From Caballeronia turbans (GTDB taxonomy: Bacteria > Pseudomonadota > Gammaproteobacteria > Burkholderiales > Burkholderiaceae): a stretch of DNA of 64,000 bases. Both the position numbers and the translations under genes were made by a program. Under the pieces are notes generated by a model, which was given only the letters and a program-made list of their open reading frames with translations, did no database searches and was not told the origin of the DNA. Location of the stretch: NCBI GenBank assembly GCA_001544655.2, contig FCOD02000012.1:62001-126000 (forward strand). The letters run 5' to 3'. This document shows positions 17,157-25,972 of the stretch, piece by piece. Every line of letters starts with the position of its first letter. Within the stretch, counting starts at the first letter, position 1.

Positions 17157-18107
17157 TCACGCGTTGACGTAACCGGTGCGCTGTTCCCGCTTTGCGAAGT
17201 CGGCATACGTGGCCGCGATGCCGTCTCCGAGCGCGATCGTGGGCTTCCATCCCAGTTCGGCCAGCTTCGACACATCGAGCAATTTTCTCGGCGTACCGTC
17301 GGGTTTCGATCCGTCGAAATCCAGCGTTCCGGTAAAGCCTATGATGTCGCAGACGAGACGGGCGAGGTCCGCGATCGTGATGTCACGTCCGGTGCCGATA
17401 TTGAACACGCCGTCGGTCCGACCGCTTTCTAGCAACGCGAGCACCGCCGACGCGAGGTCGTCCACATGCAGGAATTCGCGTCGTGGCGAACCTGATCCCC
17501 AGACGCCGACCGATTTCAGTCCGTTCAGCTTTGCCTCGTGCGTCTTGCGAATGAGCGCGGCCAGAACGTGCCCGTTCTGAAGATCATAGTTGTCGTTCGG
17601 ACCGTAAAGATTGGTGGGCATCACGGACAGGTAGCGCATGCCGTGCTGCCGGTTATAGGCTTCGCACAGTTTGAGCCCGGCGATCTTCGCGATCGCATAG
17701 GCTTCGTTGGTCTGCTCGAAGGCGCTCGTGAGCAGGTACTCTTCCTTGATCGGCTGAGGGCAATATTTCGGGTAGATGCATGAGGAGCCGAAGAAGACCA
17801 GTTCGGGCGTGCCGCTCGTAAACGCTGCGTGAATCACATTGGTTTCGATGACGAGGTTCTCATAGAGAAACGACGCCGGCTGGGTCGAGTTGGCGTGTAT
17901 GCCGCCAACCTTCGCGGCAGCGAGGAGCACGACGTCGATGTGCTCCTGTGCGAAAAAGTCCCTCACTGCACGCTGATCCAGCAGGTCGAGCTCCGGTCGG
18001 GATCGCGTGACCAGGTGGTGATAGCCGTGACTGGCAAGACACCGGACGAGGGCTGAGCCGACCATGCCATTGTGTCCGGCGACATAGATGCGAGAGCCTT
18101 TGTTCAT
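17157..18107 (-). CDS. fcl: GDP-L-fucose synthase
   Basis: The 316-residue enzyme (also WcaG) performs the 3,5-epimerisation and 4-reduction of GDP-4-keto-6-deoxymannose to GDP-L-fucose. Visible signatures are the NADP loop VAGHNGMVGSALVRCL, FFGSSCIYPK, YAIAK with the catalytic Tyr and Lys, and MPTNLYGPNDNYD, which is near-invariant in GDP-fucose synthases. ATG at 18105-18107 (MNKGSRIYVAGH) is the right start; an in-frame extension to 18218 is not family-like. It is transcribed opposite to gmd, although it uses gmd's product, and is divergent from the aminotransferase at 18495. Confidence 0.93.
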   Translation of the reverse strand: MNKGSRIYVAGHNGMVGSALVRCLASHGYHHLVTRSRPELDLLDQRAVRDFFAQEHIDVVLLAAAKVGGIHANSTQPASFLYENLVIETNVIHAAFTSGTPELVFFGSSCIYPKYCPQPIKEEYLLTSAFEQTNEAYAIAKIAGLKLCEAYNRQHGMRYLSVMPTNLYGPNDNYDLQNGHVLAALIRKTHEAKLNGLKSVGVWGSGSPRREFLHVDDLASAVLALLESGRTDGVFNIGTGRDITIADLARLVCDIIGFTGTLDFDGSKPDGTPRKLLDVSKLAELGWKPTIALGDGIAATYADFAKREQRTGYVNA

Positions 18108-18494
18108 GTTGGTGCTCGATCGTCCATTGGGATGCGTTGTCGGACCGTCATTTCCCGAGAGACACGGGATGCGGGAGGCACGATGTGCGGTTCCCAGATT
18201 AGCGATCGCCATCGACATTTTTCAGGTGGTGGCGGACGGTGCCAAGGTATTGGCGCGGTCCGCGCTTTCGCACCGGCATTGTCATGGTCTCGAGAGCATG
18301 CGTGGCGCGACGTCTTACGCGGCACCTGATCCGGCCAACGTCATGGCATATTCGGCCAGCCCGGCAGACGAGCCTCGGGTGACTTCTATGCTGCGTGAAC
18401 GCGTGCAGCCCGCTCGCGTGAGCATCCTGTTCGCCGAGCGGACCGGCTCGGACCAGTCAATGGGCGTCGGGCCTGAAACCAGGAGAAGCACACG
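18108..18494. promoter_or_regulatory. divergent spacer between fcl and the aminotransferase gene
   Basis: 387 bp with no supported gene. A plus-strand frame (18088-18498, 136 codons) overlaps the fcl start on one side and the aminotransferase start on the other; its protein is low-complexity and unlike anything I recognise, so I treat the stretch as promoter DNA. An AGGAGAAG ribosome-binding sequence lies just before the ATG at 18495. Confidence 0.4.
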
Positions 18495-19613
18495 ATGATT
18501 CCGGTAAACGAACCCCTGCTCGACGGAAACGAGAGGATCTACCTGAACGAATGCATTGAGAGCGGCTGGATTTCATCGGATGGTGCATTCGTCGAGCGCT
18601 TCGAGCACGCGATGGCGGCATACGTGGGTCGCAAGCATGCGATCGCCGTGGCCAACGGCAGCGCGGCCCTCGACGTCGCCGCAGCGGCGCTGAAACTCGG
18701 TCCGGAAGATGAAGTCATCATCCCCACGCATACGATCATCTCCTGCGCATCGGCGATCGTTCGCACCGGCGCGCGTCTGCGATTCGTGGACTCGAGCGCG
18801 GATACGTGGAACATGGACGTCACGAAAATCGAGGATGCCATCACGAGCCGTACCCGCGCGATCATGGCGGTGCATATCTTCGGTCTGCCCGTGGACATGA
18901 CGCCCGTGCTTGAGCTCGCGAAGAAACATGGCCTGGCCGTGATCGAAGATGCCGCGCAGGCCATCGGGCAGACTTATAACGGAAAGGCGTGCGGCAGCTT
19001 CGGCGAGATATCGTGCTTCAGCTTTTATGCAAACAAGCACATCACGACCGGCGAAGGAGGCATGATCCTTTGCGACGACGACGCGCTCGCCGCGCGCGCA
19101 AGAAGTCTGCGAAACCTGTGCTTCAAGCCGGAAAGGCGCTTTGTTCATGAAGAACTGGGTTGGAACTATCGCATGAGCAGCCTCCAGGCGGCGGTAGGTC
19201 TCGCGCAGTTCGAGAAGCTCGATGCGCATGTCACCAGAAAGCGGGAGCTGGGGCGGCGTTACGACGCGCTGCTGCGCGGTGTGCGGGGACTGGAACTGGC
19301 GCCGGTGACATGCGCCTTTGCAGAGAATATCTATTGGGTCTTTGGCGTCATGCTGGATGACGCGTTGCCGATCGATGCCGACGAAGCGCGCGCCATATTG
19401 GCCGACGCGGGCGTCAGCGCGCGGCCGTTCTTCTGGCCTATGCACGAGCAGCCCGTGTTTCGCAAGCAAGGTCTGTTCGAGGGAGAACGTTATCCCGTTG
19501 CCGAGCGTATGGGTCGCCGCGGTTTCTATCTGCCGAGCGGGCTTGCGCTGACCGAGACGCAGCAGGATCAGGCCGTCGCTGCGGTCCGAAACATGATGAA
19601 CACGTTCCTATAG
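18495..19613 (+). CDS. per: GDP-perosamine synthase-like aminotransferase (DegT/DnrJ/EryC1)
   Basis: A 372-residue PLP-dependent sugar aminotransferase. It opens MIPVNEPLLDGNERIYLNEC and continues IESGWISSDGAFVERFE, which matches GDP-4-keto-6-deoxymannose 4-aminotransferases (RfbE/Per) closely. The PLP-binding Lys is K181 in YANKHITTGEGG, preceded by VIEDAAQAIGQTYNG with the Asp that contacts the pyridine nitrogen. The reaction would use glutamate to make GDP-perosamine from the same intermediate that fcl uses. This suggests a polymer or O-antigen containing perosamine. Other 4-amino sugar specificities cannot be excluded without structural comparison. Confidence 0.8.
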   Translation: MIPVNEPLLDGNERIYLNECIESGWISSDGAFVERFEHAMAAYVGRKHAIAVANGSAALDVAAAALKLGPEDEVIIPTHTIISCASAIVRTGARLRFVDSSADTWNMDVTKIEDAITSRTRAIMAVHIFGLPVDMTPVLELAKKHGLAVIEDAAQAIGQTYNGKACGSFGEISCFSFYANKHITTGEGGMILCDDDALAARARSLRNLCFKPERRFVHEELGWNYRMSSLQAAVGLAQFEKLDAHVTRKRELGRRYDALLRGVRGLELAPVTCAFAENIYWVFGVMLDDALPIDADEARAILADAGVSARPFFWPMHEQPVFRKQGLFEGERYPVAERMGRRGFYLPSGLALTETQQDQAVAAVRNMMNTFL

Positions 19614-19939
19614 GACATCGCCTGCTTCATATGGTCGTTATCCCTCACGTCAGCGCCTTGCCGGTCGACAAGTTCGTGCGCAGGACCGGACTGACCAATG
19701 GCGAGCGCTTCTAAAAAGTATTCAGGAGGCAGTTTTCGATGTCGCCGACGGAATACCGGTCCGAAGAAAGAACGGCAATACGCCTTAGTGGCGGCGATTA
19801 ACGCAGGAGCGGGACGTAGGCTGGATGCCACGGCTGAAAATTAACCCCGCGCCTCGGATTCGCGGCGCGGTCGTCGGTTGTCAACTTCTTTCGCTCTATC
19901 CTGGACCGGCACATTCAGACCGACGCTGCGGCGGGAGAA
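19614..19939. other. intergenic spacer with hairpin after the aminotransferase gene
   Basis: 326 bp between convergent genes. No coding sequence is supported. A GC-rich hairpin (CCGCGCC at 19847-19853, GGCGCGG at 19864-19870, 10-nt loop) could act as a terminator for either gene, but it lacks a T-tract. Confidence 0.35.
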
Positions 19940-20923
19940 TCACTTAACCAGGGCTTTGATGGCCAGTTTCTTCGCCATCTGAAATGACTTGGGGAACGTC
20001 GTTTCGATCCCCAACACGACCCGGCTGGACAGCCGCTCCATGTCCTTCGGACAATGGAACGCCATACCGTTGAACTCGCGCAGATTCAGTGGCTTGATCT
20101 TCGACTGGAACTGCAGGAAGCGGTGAGAAACCGGGATGAAATGCGACGTCAAAGAACTGCGAGAGAATTGCGGGCGCGTCGTGCGCAGGCTGCCGTGGAT
20201 CGTCTTCGAATTCCAGAAAAGCACGTCACCTTTTTGCAGGAATGGCGCGCGGAATTCGAGTTGTTGTTCAGAAAGAATCTTCTTGACCAGTTCCTTGTAT
20301 TGTCCGTGATTGAATGCCACGTCGAAGTTCTTTCCGTTCTTCACCATGTCGATGCGGTGACTGCCCGGCACGACGAAGAAACGTCCGGCACCCGCGTCGA
20401 TATCTTCAAGGGCGTACCAGCACGCTACCATCGTGCCGATCCTCTCGCTGTCGAGATAATACGTGTCCTGATGTGGCCACGTCTCCGCGTTCCCTTCGAA
20501 GTACATGCTCTGCACGAGCTTGCCGTCTTCCGAGAGTATTTCCCGCGTGATGCGCTTGATAGGTGTACTCGCAAACGCCTTCACCGTCAGCTTCTTGAGT
20601 GGCGCGAATCTCACCTCACTAAGAGACTGAAGGTTGAGTAGCGAATTCATTACGAAGCCATACTCATTGATTCTGTTCTTTTCCGGGTTCGCGGTCGCCT
20701 GCCTGTATATGTACCCAGGATAGCTCTTGACGGTAGTCTCGAACGCATTCCGGATAGAGTCGCACAGAACCGGGTCCACCACGCCGCGCACGACGACATA
20801 GCCATTTTCATCGTAGTATTGCCTTGCTCCGGCGAGTTCGATCAGATCGAACGTGGTCGAGTTTTGGGCCGCATTTTCTGGAATTTCAATTTCAGTTCCA
20901 ATCGGACTAAGTATTTTGTACAT
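19940..20923 (-). CDS. PhyH-family (phytanoyl-CoA dioxygenase-like) Fe(II)/2OG oxygenase, copy 1
   Basis: A soluble 327-residue member of the PhyH family. The iron-binding facial triad is visible as H151-x-D153 (WPHQDTYY) and H243 (KTIHGSLRTTRP), with the 2-oxoglutarate-binding Arg nearby. FVVPGSHRID is the usual strand before the distal motif. Family members hydroxylate lipids or natural products, and some modify sugars or lipid A-like substrates. The ATG at 20921-20923 has GAGG six bases upstream and is chosen over the GTG at 20944. It is divergent from a second PhyH gene at 21292, and both sit between the EPS genes and the GH39-like lipoprotein. Substrate unknown. Confidence 0.8.
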   Translation of the reverse strand: MYKILSPIGTEIEIPENAAQNSTTFDLIELAGARQYYDENGYVVVRGVVDPVLCDSIRNAFETTVKSYPGYIYRQATANPEKNRINEYGFVMNSLLNLQSLSEVRFAPLKKLTVKAFASTPIKRITREILSEDGKLVQSMYFEGNAETWPHQDTYYLDSERIGTMVACWYALEDIDAGAGRFFVVPGSHRIDMVKNGKNFDVAFNHGQYKELVKKILSEQQLEFRAPFLQKGDVLFWNSKTIHGSLRTTRPQFSRSSLTSHFIPVSHRFLQFQSKIKPLNLREFNGMAFHCPKDMERLSSRVVLGIETTFPKSFQMAKKLAIKALVK

Positions 20924-21291
20924 AATGGGCCTCAAGGTACTCACTAGACCGGTGCGCGAGAACGCACTTTAGCGGACTGTTCAAGCACTGCTTTTGATGC
21001 AGGACATCTTTGGCCATTCGACGATTGCAGCGATGACCATAGTCTCTCGTGAATCCTTCTCAATCTATGTCGAACCAATAACCTTGCGTCACTCCTGACC
21101 GATTCCGCCAAGTGATTGGCCGGTGAGCGCTGCGCACTTTCAACCCGCGCCAACGGTGGAGGCGCGGGTATCAGCCGGCCAAGAGCCTGTCGTCTTCCGC
21201 CTTCGTGATTTCTACGCCGCCTGCTGACACTAACATCCATCTCGATTCGGTCGACGGCGGTGGCCGTTCGCAACAACCTCGGGAGAAAGCA
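20924..21291. promoter_or_regulatory. divergent spacer between the two PhyH-family genes
   Basis: 368 bp separating two divergent dioxygenase genes. A minus-strand open frame (to 21540) and the upstream extension of the plus-strand gene cross it, but neither looks like protein of the family. It probably contains both promoters; I see no clear operator. Confidence 0.4.
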
Positions 21292-22311
21292 ATGGCAAGC
21301 GTGCCCCTGAATGATGGCGATTCGCGCAGCGCCATTGAAATGAGCGTCGATGAGACGTCGGCGAGCGCGAGTCGCGTCAGAGTCGATGACAGACGGAACG
21401 AAACGACACTGTTTGTCGGTGAGTTTCTGGCCGTCGACATGGACCAAATCATCGGGGACCTGAACAAAAAGGGCTATTACGCCTTTCCCTCGGCCATATC
21501 GCCAGACACGCTGAAAGCCATCGAGCGCGACGCGACGCAAACGAGACTAGGACTGAATGAGAACTCGATCAGCGGCGTATATTCCGAGAAGCAGTACTAC
21601 CTGACCAATCTGCTCGCTGTGTCGAAGGCCTTCTACAACTTTGCTACGTCTTCCTTCGTGTTCAATGTCTGCGAGCGGTATCTGGGTGATCAATTTAGAC
21701 TGAAAGCACTGCGCTACTATGAAACATATGGCGGACACCACATGCAGTGGCATACGGACAACAAGACGGACAAGGCATTCGCGCATATTCCCGGAATCAT
21801 CTTCATCTTCTATGTATCGGACGTCGAGGATGGTGAATTCCAATATATCGAAGGCTCTCATCGCTGGTCCGGCGATAAGGCCTATAGCGATTACACTGAC
21901 GGGTTCATCGAAGAGAACTATGGGACGGCGATCAGAAGCTTTAAGATGCCCAAAGGTTCCTTGCTGATCTACAACACATATGGAATTCACCGGGCAAGAC
22001 CCGTCAAGGACAAGAACTTTGTCAGGAAGAGCGTCTTCTTCCAGGTAGACAGCGAAATCCAGAAGTCGGAGCCGATCATCGTCAACACAGAATTCATCAC
22101 GAACATGAATGATCAGATCTCGATGTTTCTGGGCTTTGGAAAGCCATCAAACTATCAAGTCTTTCCAAAAACCACGCTGAACTCACTGGTCCTCGATAAA
22201 ACGATGATTCGTGTCTTGACGAACTATGTCTTTCATCGCATCGCGCGCGCGGCTTTATCAAGGCTCCCGCTATCCGTCCAGCCCACCGTCAGGCGGCTCG
22301 TCAAAAGATGA
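21292..22311 (+). CDS. PhyH-family (phytanoyl-CoA dioxygenase-like) Fe(II)/2OG oxygenase, copy 2
   Basis: About 339 residues. The iron ligands are H154-x-D156 (MQWHTDNKTD) and H233 (YGIHRARPV), with YIEGSHRWSG as the strand preceding the distal half. The ATG at 21292 has GGAG six bases upstream and begins MASVPLNDGD; the in-frame ATG at 21205 adds unlikely residues. It is only distantly similar to the neighbouring copy, so these are not a recent duplication. Its codon use is less GC-rich in the second half than the EPS enzymes nearby. A tailoring role on the polysaccharide or its lipid carrier is inference from position only. Confidence 0.8.
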   Translation: MASVPLNDGDSRSAIEMSVDETSASASRVRVDDRRNETTLFVGEFLAVDMDQIIGDLNKKGYYAFPSAISPDTLKAIERDATQTRLGLNENSISGVYSEKQYYLTNLLAVSKAFYNFATSSFVFNVCERYLGDQFRLKALRYYETYGGHHMQWHTDNKTDKAFAHIPGIIFIFYVSDVEDGEFQYIEGSHRWSGDKAYSDYTDGFIEENYGTAIRSFKMPKGSLLIYNTYGIHRARPVKDKNFVRKSVFFQVDSEIQKSEPIIVNTEFITNMNDQISMFLGFGKPSNYQVFPKTTLNSLVLDKTMIRVLTNYVFHRIARAALSRLPLSVQPTVRRLVKR

Positions 22312-22365
22312 CCGCTCTCGAGGCAGCCCATCTGCGCCCCGCCGATCCGGTCGTCAGACCGGTCC

Positions 22366-24267
22366 CTACATGCCGACGTAACCGACCGGCTTCGTCGTGT
22401 TGCTCATCGCGACGTCTGCGTTCGTCGAGACCACATACTGCGGCAATTCCGTCAGCGTCAGCGTCACCGCGCCGTTGGTGTACGGAACGCTCGACAGGTT
22501 GCCCATTGCGTCGATCAGTTGTACCGAGCCGCTGTTGCCGTCCGCATCGACTGTGAGCGTGTAGTTCACGCTGTACTTGGTGCTGAAGTCGCCGTTCGAC
22601 GCGGGCCACACGTCGTTGTTGTGCGTCCACAGCGCGGTGATGACGCGGCCACCGTTCAACTGCTGGAAGCCGTACGCATACACACCGGCGGGCAAGTCAT
22701 TTACGGGACCGAGCGTGATCGTACCGTCCAGGATGCGTGTCATTGCGGCAATCGCCATCGCAGCGGGTTTCGGCGCGATATTCGTCGCGTCCTGCGAGCC
22801 TTCTGCGTTGTCGAGGTCGAAGAACGTGCCGTAGCCGATCTCGCCCGGATAGTCCGCTCCGTAGAACACGTAAGTTTGATCCGCACCTTCACCGAGAAGG
22901 ATGAGGTGAGTGCGTGCGACGACCGCGCCTTGTGCGAAAAGGATATTCGGCGTCGGATAGTCAGGGCCATAGCTCGTGCCGAGGTCGTATTCGATGCCCG
23001 TTTCCGTCACGAATAACTTCATGTTCGGCTTGTATTCCTGCTGCATTTCAGCGCGAAGGCCACGCATCTGGTTGAGCAGCGAGCTCGCGGCATTGCTGTC
23101 GTCGGTGTATAGCCGCTCTGGCGGATGCGACGGCGACGAGCCGTCGACATCGTAATATCCGTGCGTCGTAACGCCATCGAGGTATTGCGCGAAACCGAGC
23201 GACGCGAGCGATTCCAGACGCGCGGTCGTGTGCATCGGAAATGACTCGGTCGGGCCCATGACCACCGCGCGAGGATCCGTCGAATGCAGGCCGTCGTATA
23301 CATGCCGATAAAGGGCGACGAGATTCTTGTCCGAATCCTTCCAAAAGACTTCCGGTTCCCACGTCACCTGGTAATAGTTGCCCGACATGGTCGGATAGTA
23401 TTTCGCGCGGATCGATTCCGTTTCCTGTCCGACGCGCGTCATGAAGTTCCAGTAATAGCCGAGGTCGTTCGGGATATAGCTGTGGTCGGGGTTGAGGTCG
23501 TGCATGCTCGCGCCACCGGGCAGGCCGTCGAGGCGCACGAAGCGCATCACTTTGCCTGACTTGTAGAACGGGTCGAGATTGTCAGCCGACGGATTGAATT
23601 CGAAGCGCTCGCCGGGCTCCATCGCGCCCATCGAGCGATCATCGATCGTCCATGAGAGACCAAGCGCGGACAGCGCCGCGCCCCAGCCGTTGAAGCCCTC
23701 CATCCCAAAGCGATGCTGGTCCTGCTTCGTGTATTCGACGCCGGGAATCGCGCTCGCGAGATCCGGGATCACGCCGAAGCTCGCGAAGCCGCCCGGACGC
23801 GTGCCCGATTCCCGCACTTGACCGCCCGCGCTGTCGAGCGTCGCCGAGACCTGGAAATAGCCGGCGAGCGTCGACGTGCATGCGAGCGTGCTCGTCGTCG
23901 CGCCGGCGGGCACGGCGAAATCGCCGCTCGCGACCGTGTTGCCGAGCACATCGGCGATGGTCCATTCGAGCGTGTCATCGGCGCTCGCGCGCGTGGTGAT
24001 CGCGACGTCGATCCGGGCATCGATCGGGTACATGCGCGTGCCGTCGGAGTTCGGCGTATCGACGGTGATCAGGCCGCCGCTGCTGGACGCCGGCGCGGTC
24101 GTGGGTGCTACGCAGGCAATCTGGCGTGTCGCGTCTGCGTGGGCGACGGCCCGCGCGACGGCATCTGCGCTGGCGGCCGCAGCATCAGGAGCTTTAACGT
24201 CGTTGCCGCCGCCGCAACCGGCAAGCGCGAGAACGAGCGTCGAGAAAGAGAGGAGGGACTTTTGCAT
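22366..24267 (-). CDS. GH39-type glycoside hydrolase lipoprotein
   Basis: A 633-residue lipoprotein: the signal MQKSLLSFSTLVLALAGC has a lipobox ending at C18. An Ig-like segment (about residues 75-155) is followed by a (beta/alpha)8 hydrolase. Candidate acid/base and nucleophile residues are E304 or E306 in TWEPEVFW and E422 in FVTETGIEYD, the spacing expected of clan GH-A enzymes such as GH39. PslG, the GH39 hydrolase of a Pseudomonas exopolysaccharide, is a functional parallel. It would trim or release the polymer in the periplasm or at the surface. The ATG at 24265-24267 is chosen for the signal peptide; the longer frame to 24750 is spurious. Confidence 0.75.
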   Translation of the reverse strand: MQKSLLSFSTLVLALAGCGGGNDVKAPDAAAASADAVARAVAHADATRQIACVAPTTAPASSSGGLITVDTPNSDGTRMYPIDARIDVAITTRASADDTLEWTIADVLGNTVASGDFAVPAGATTSTLACTSTLAGYFQVSATLDSAGGQVRESGTRPGGFASFGVIPDLASAIPGVEYTKQDQHRFGMEGFNGWGAALSALGLSWTIDDRSMGAMEPGERFEFNPSADNLDPFYKSGKVMRFVRLDGLPGGASMHDLNPDHSYIPNDLGYYWNFMTRVGQETESIRAKYYPTMSGNYYQVTWEPEVFWKDSDKNLVALYRHVYDGLHSTDPRAVVMGPTESFPMHTTARLESLASLGFAQYLDGVTTHGYYDVDGSSPSHPPERLYTDDSNAASSLLNQMRGLRAEMQQEYKPNMKLFVTETGIEYDLGTSYGPDYPTPNILFAQGAVVARTHLILLGEGADQTYVFYGADYPGEIGYGTFFDLDNAEGSQDATNIAPKPAAMAIAAMTRILDGTITLGPVNDLPAGVYAYGFQQLNGGRVITALWTHNNDVWPASNGDFSTKYSVNYTLTVDADGNSGSVQLIDAMGNLSSVPYTNGAVTLTLTELPQYVVSTNADVAMSNTTKPVGYVGM

Positions 24268-24823
24268 TGGATCCTGCTCAACGACCAGACGGTCTTTGAA
24301 ACGCTCGGCGACGCCGATTGCGTTATACGCTCCATTGGGGGACTGATGCGTGCGATCGATCGGCAGGCAAGCGCGCACGCGGGCGGTCAGCGTTTGCCGA
24401 CGATGAAGAGACAAGTCACTGGGTTGGAAATCGACAGGCGCCGTGCTTGAATGAAACTCAAATATTCCGTAAGTGTCTGTAACTTGATGAAACAGGCAGT
24501 AACGTCTGATCGTTGGGGCTCGGGCCACTCGAGAACTTGGCCGTTTTGGCGACAGATTGGTCCGCGGTTGGGGCGACCGTTTTTTCGCCGCGATTGACCC
24601 GAATTTCCAAACGAAAGTTGCCGCGACAAGCTTGGCAAGAGCGTCTTGCGCTTTAACTTTCCGGTCAATCTTTCGATACACCTGGAAGGTCAGCCTGAAG
24701 GGTGACCACGTGCGCGCCTTCGACAATGTCCACGGTTGCCTCGCGGTCATATGCCGGTAATCTCACTTGAAATCTGCCTGTCGGACCATACAATCCTGCC
24801 ACCTAGCTCGTAGGAGGTAAGTC
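24268..24823. other. 556-bp spacer at the right edge of the EPS locus
   Basis: No gene is supported here. The DNA is visibly less GC-rich than its surroundings, and only short, family-less frames cross it. It separates the divergent GH39-type lipoprotein gene and the small gene at 24824 and must hold promoters for both. AGGAGG at 24812-24817 is the ribosome-binding site of the latter. Confidence 0.4.
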
Positions 24824-25207
24824 GTGGAATTCGATACGGACTGGATCACCCTTGGAAGACATCGCATCAAACTGCGCTCAACGAAAGGCTTCCCTAGCGA
24901 GATCATGCACCGGTTAGCGGAGGTCACTCGCCTGGCGGTTGATCACAACATGAGCGCGCGGGCGCGCATCGTGGAGATCGTCTTCCGGCAAGAGAAGGAA
25001 TACGACATCAGGATAGGCACCACGATGGCGGACGACCGCGTGTGCGCGCCGCAGCTTGAAGCGGCGATAGCCACCGTCATGGGCCTCATGCCGGATCAGA
25101 TCAACATCTTTGTCGAGGCGGTCACGCAGGAGGAAGTCGACCTCCACTTTGGCGTCTATGAGCGGATGCTCGCGGAAAAGCTCGGCACAGTTCCGCCGAT
25201 ACAGTAA
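24824..25207 (+). CDS. hypothetical protein (127 aa)
   Basis: I do not recognise this family. The 127-residue acidic, soluble product starts with GTG at 24824, six bases after a perfect AGGAGG, so translation is very likely. There is no signal peptide, membrane helix or Cys cluster. The second half (APQLEAAIATVMGLMPDQI...VEAVTQEEVDLHF) is predicted helical. It is a monocistronic gene followed by decayed DNA. Confidence 0.65.
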   Translation: MEFDTDWITLGRHRIKLRSTKGFPSEIMHRLAEVTRLAVDHNMSARARIVEIVFRQEKEYDIRIGTTMADDRVCAPQLEAAIATVMGLMPDQINIFVEAVTQEEVDLHFGVYERMLAEKLGTVPPIQ

Positions 25208-25213
25208 CGTTGG

Positions 25214-25666
25214 GTGGGCGAACCTGGGCGCTTGAGGGTATGCAAGTTATCAGGCGACGGCGAAGACGACGCTGCCTTGTTTAACCCGGCATCCGATCAG
25301 TTGAACACCCGTTTTGCAATGTCGAGTCTGTATGTCATGGCATTCATCTGGGTCTCCGTTCCTCAAGTGGTTGTGTCGCCACCCCACTTTGGGACATTGA
25401 TGCCGTTCTATTTGGACGCCTCAACGATGCTCAATTCCCGAAGGGAGGACTGTGTCCATTCCATCGCGACCCTCTTCGGCCTTACGCGGACCGAGCCGAG
25501 CGAAGTAACTCTGTTCGTTTCAACATCGGACCGCATGCAGCCAATTGCCGTCAGACGCGTAGACAACAAAGGGTCGATTGAGCGGTGGTTCAACCGGCGA
25601 CAAGAGGCGTTGAGACGGCGAATGAGTTCCAGCGATGTCGATCGTCAGCCGACCGTTCCCGGCTAA
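25214..25666 (+). CDS. doubtful ORF in a decayed region
   Basis: An open frame of 150 codons starts just after the previous gene without a good ribosome-binding site. The translation (for example SSLYVMAFIWVSVPQVVV) matches no family I know, and the next 700 bp are pseudogene relics, so this may also be a remnant or non-coding. ATG at 25319 is an alternative start. Confidence 0.25.
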   Translation: MGEPGRLRVCKLSGDGEDDAALFNPASDQLNTRFAMSSLYVMAFIWVSVPQVVVSPPHFGTLMPFYLDASTMLNSRREDCVHSIATLFGLTRTEPSEVTLFVSTSDRMQPIAVRRVDNKGSIERWFNRRQEALRRRMSSSDVDRQPTVPG

Positions 25667-25740
25667 AATGCAGTTGTCTACCTCAGCCTTTCAAGTTTTG
25701 TCGCAGTCGGCCAAACTGCACAGACCCGGTCGAAGAACAC

Positions 25741-25970
25741 CTGTTTCGCAGTAGGGCGACGGAAACGGTTATCTGGGCGATGCCTGCTGTCAACTTCGAC
25801 CTGATGTGGCAGGCTCTGATCAAGGCGGGCCGACAGGGAAAGAGTCGAACTGGATTCCAACCGTTGCCGGCAAGGAGTGGGAAATCATGATGCGCTTCTA
25901 CGGACCCAAGCCGCCTTTGTTTGACAAGACCTGGGTCTTGCCAGACGTCGTGGAGGTAGCCGCACCGTGA
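25741..25970 (+). pseudogene. DUF1254/DUF1214 gene relic with large internal deletion
   Basis: Two pieces of one DUF1254/DUF1214-type protein are joined. At 25744-25827 the frame reads RATETVIWAMPAVNFDLMWQ, the N-terminal DUF1254 signature. Then, in a different frame from 25827 to the stop at 25968-25970, it reads GPTGKESNWIPTVAGKEW and FYGPKPPLFDKTWVLPDV, the last 48 residues of the same family. Normal members are about 450-500 residues, so some 300-350 are missing at the junction near 25827. The gene is therefore dead. The family's function is unknown. Confidence 0.75.
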
Positions 25971-25972
25971 GT

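Noticed and set aside
18088-18498. 136-codon frame in the fcl/aminotransferase spacer
   Set aside because: No recognisable domain, overlaps both neighbours' starts, and an upstream promoter is expected here.
20944-21540. 198-codon minus-strand frame before the PhyH pair
   Set aside because: It is antisense to the start of the plus-strand PhyH gene and lacks motifs.
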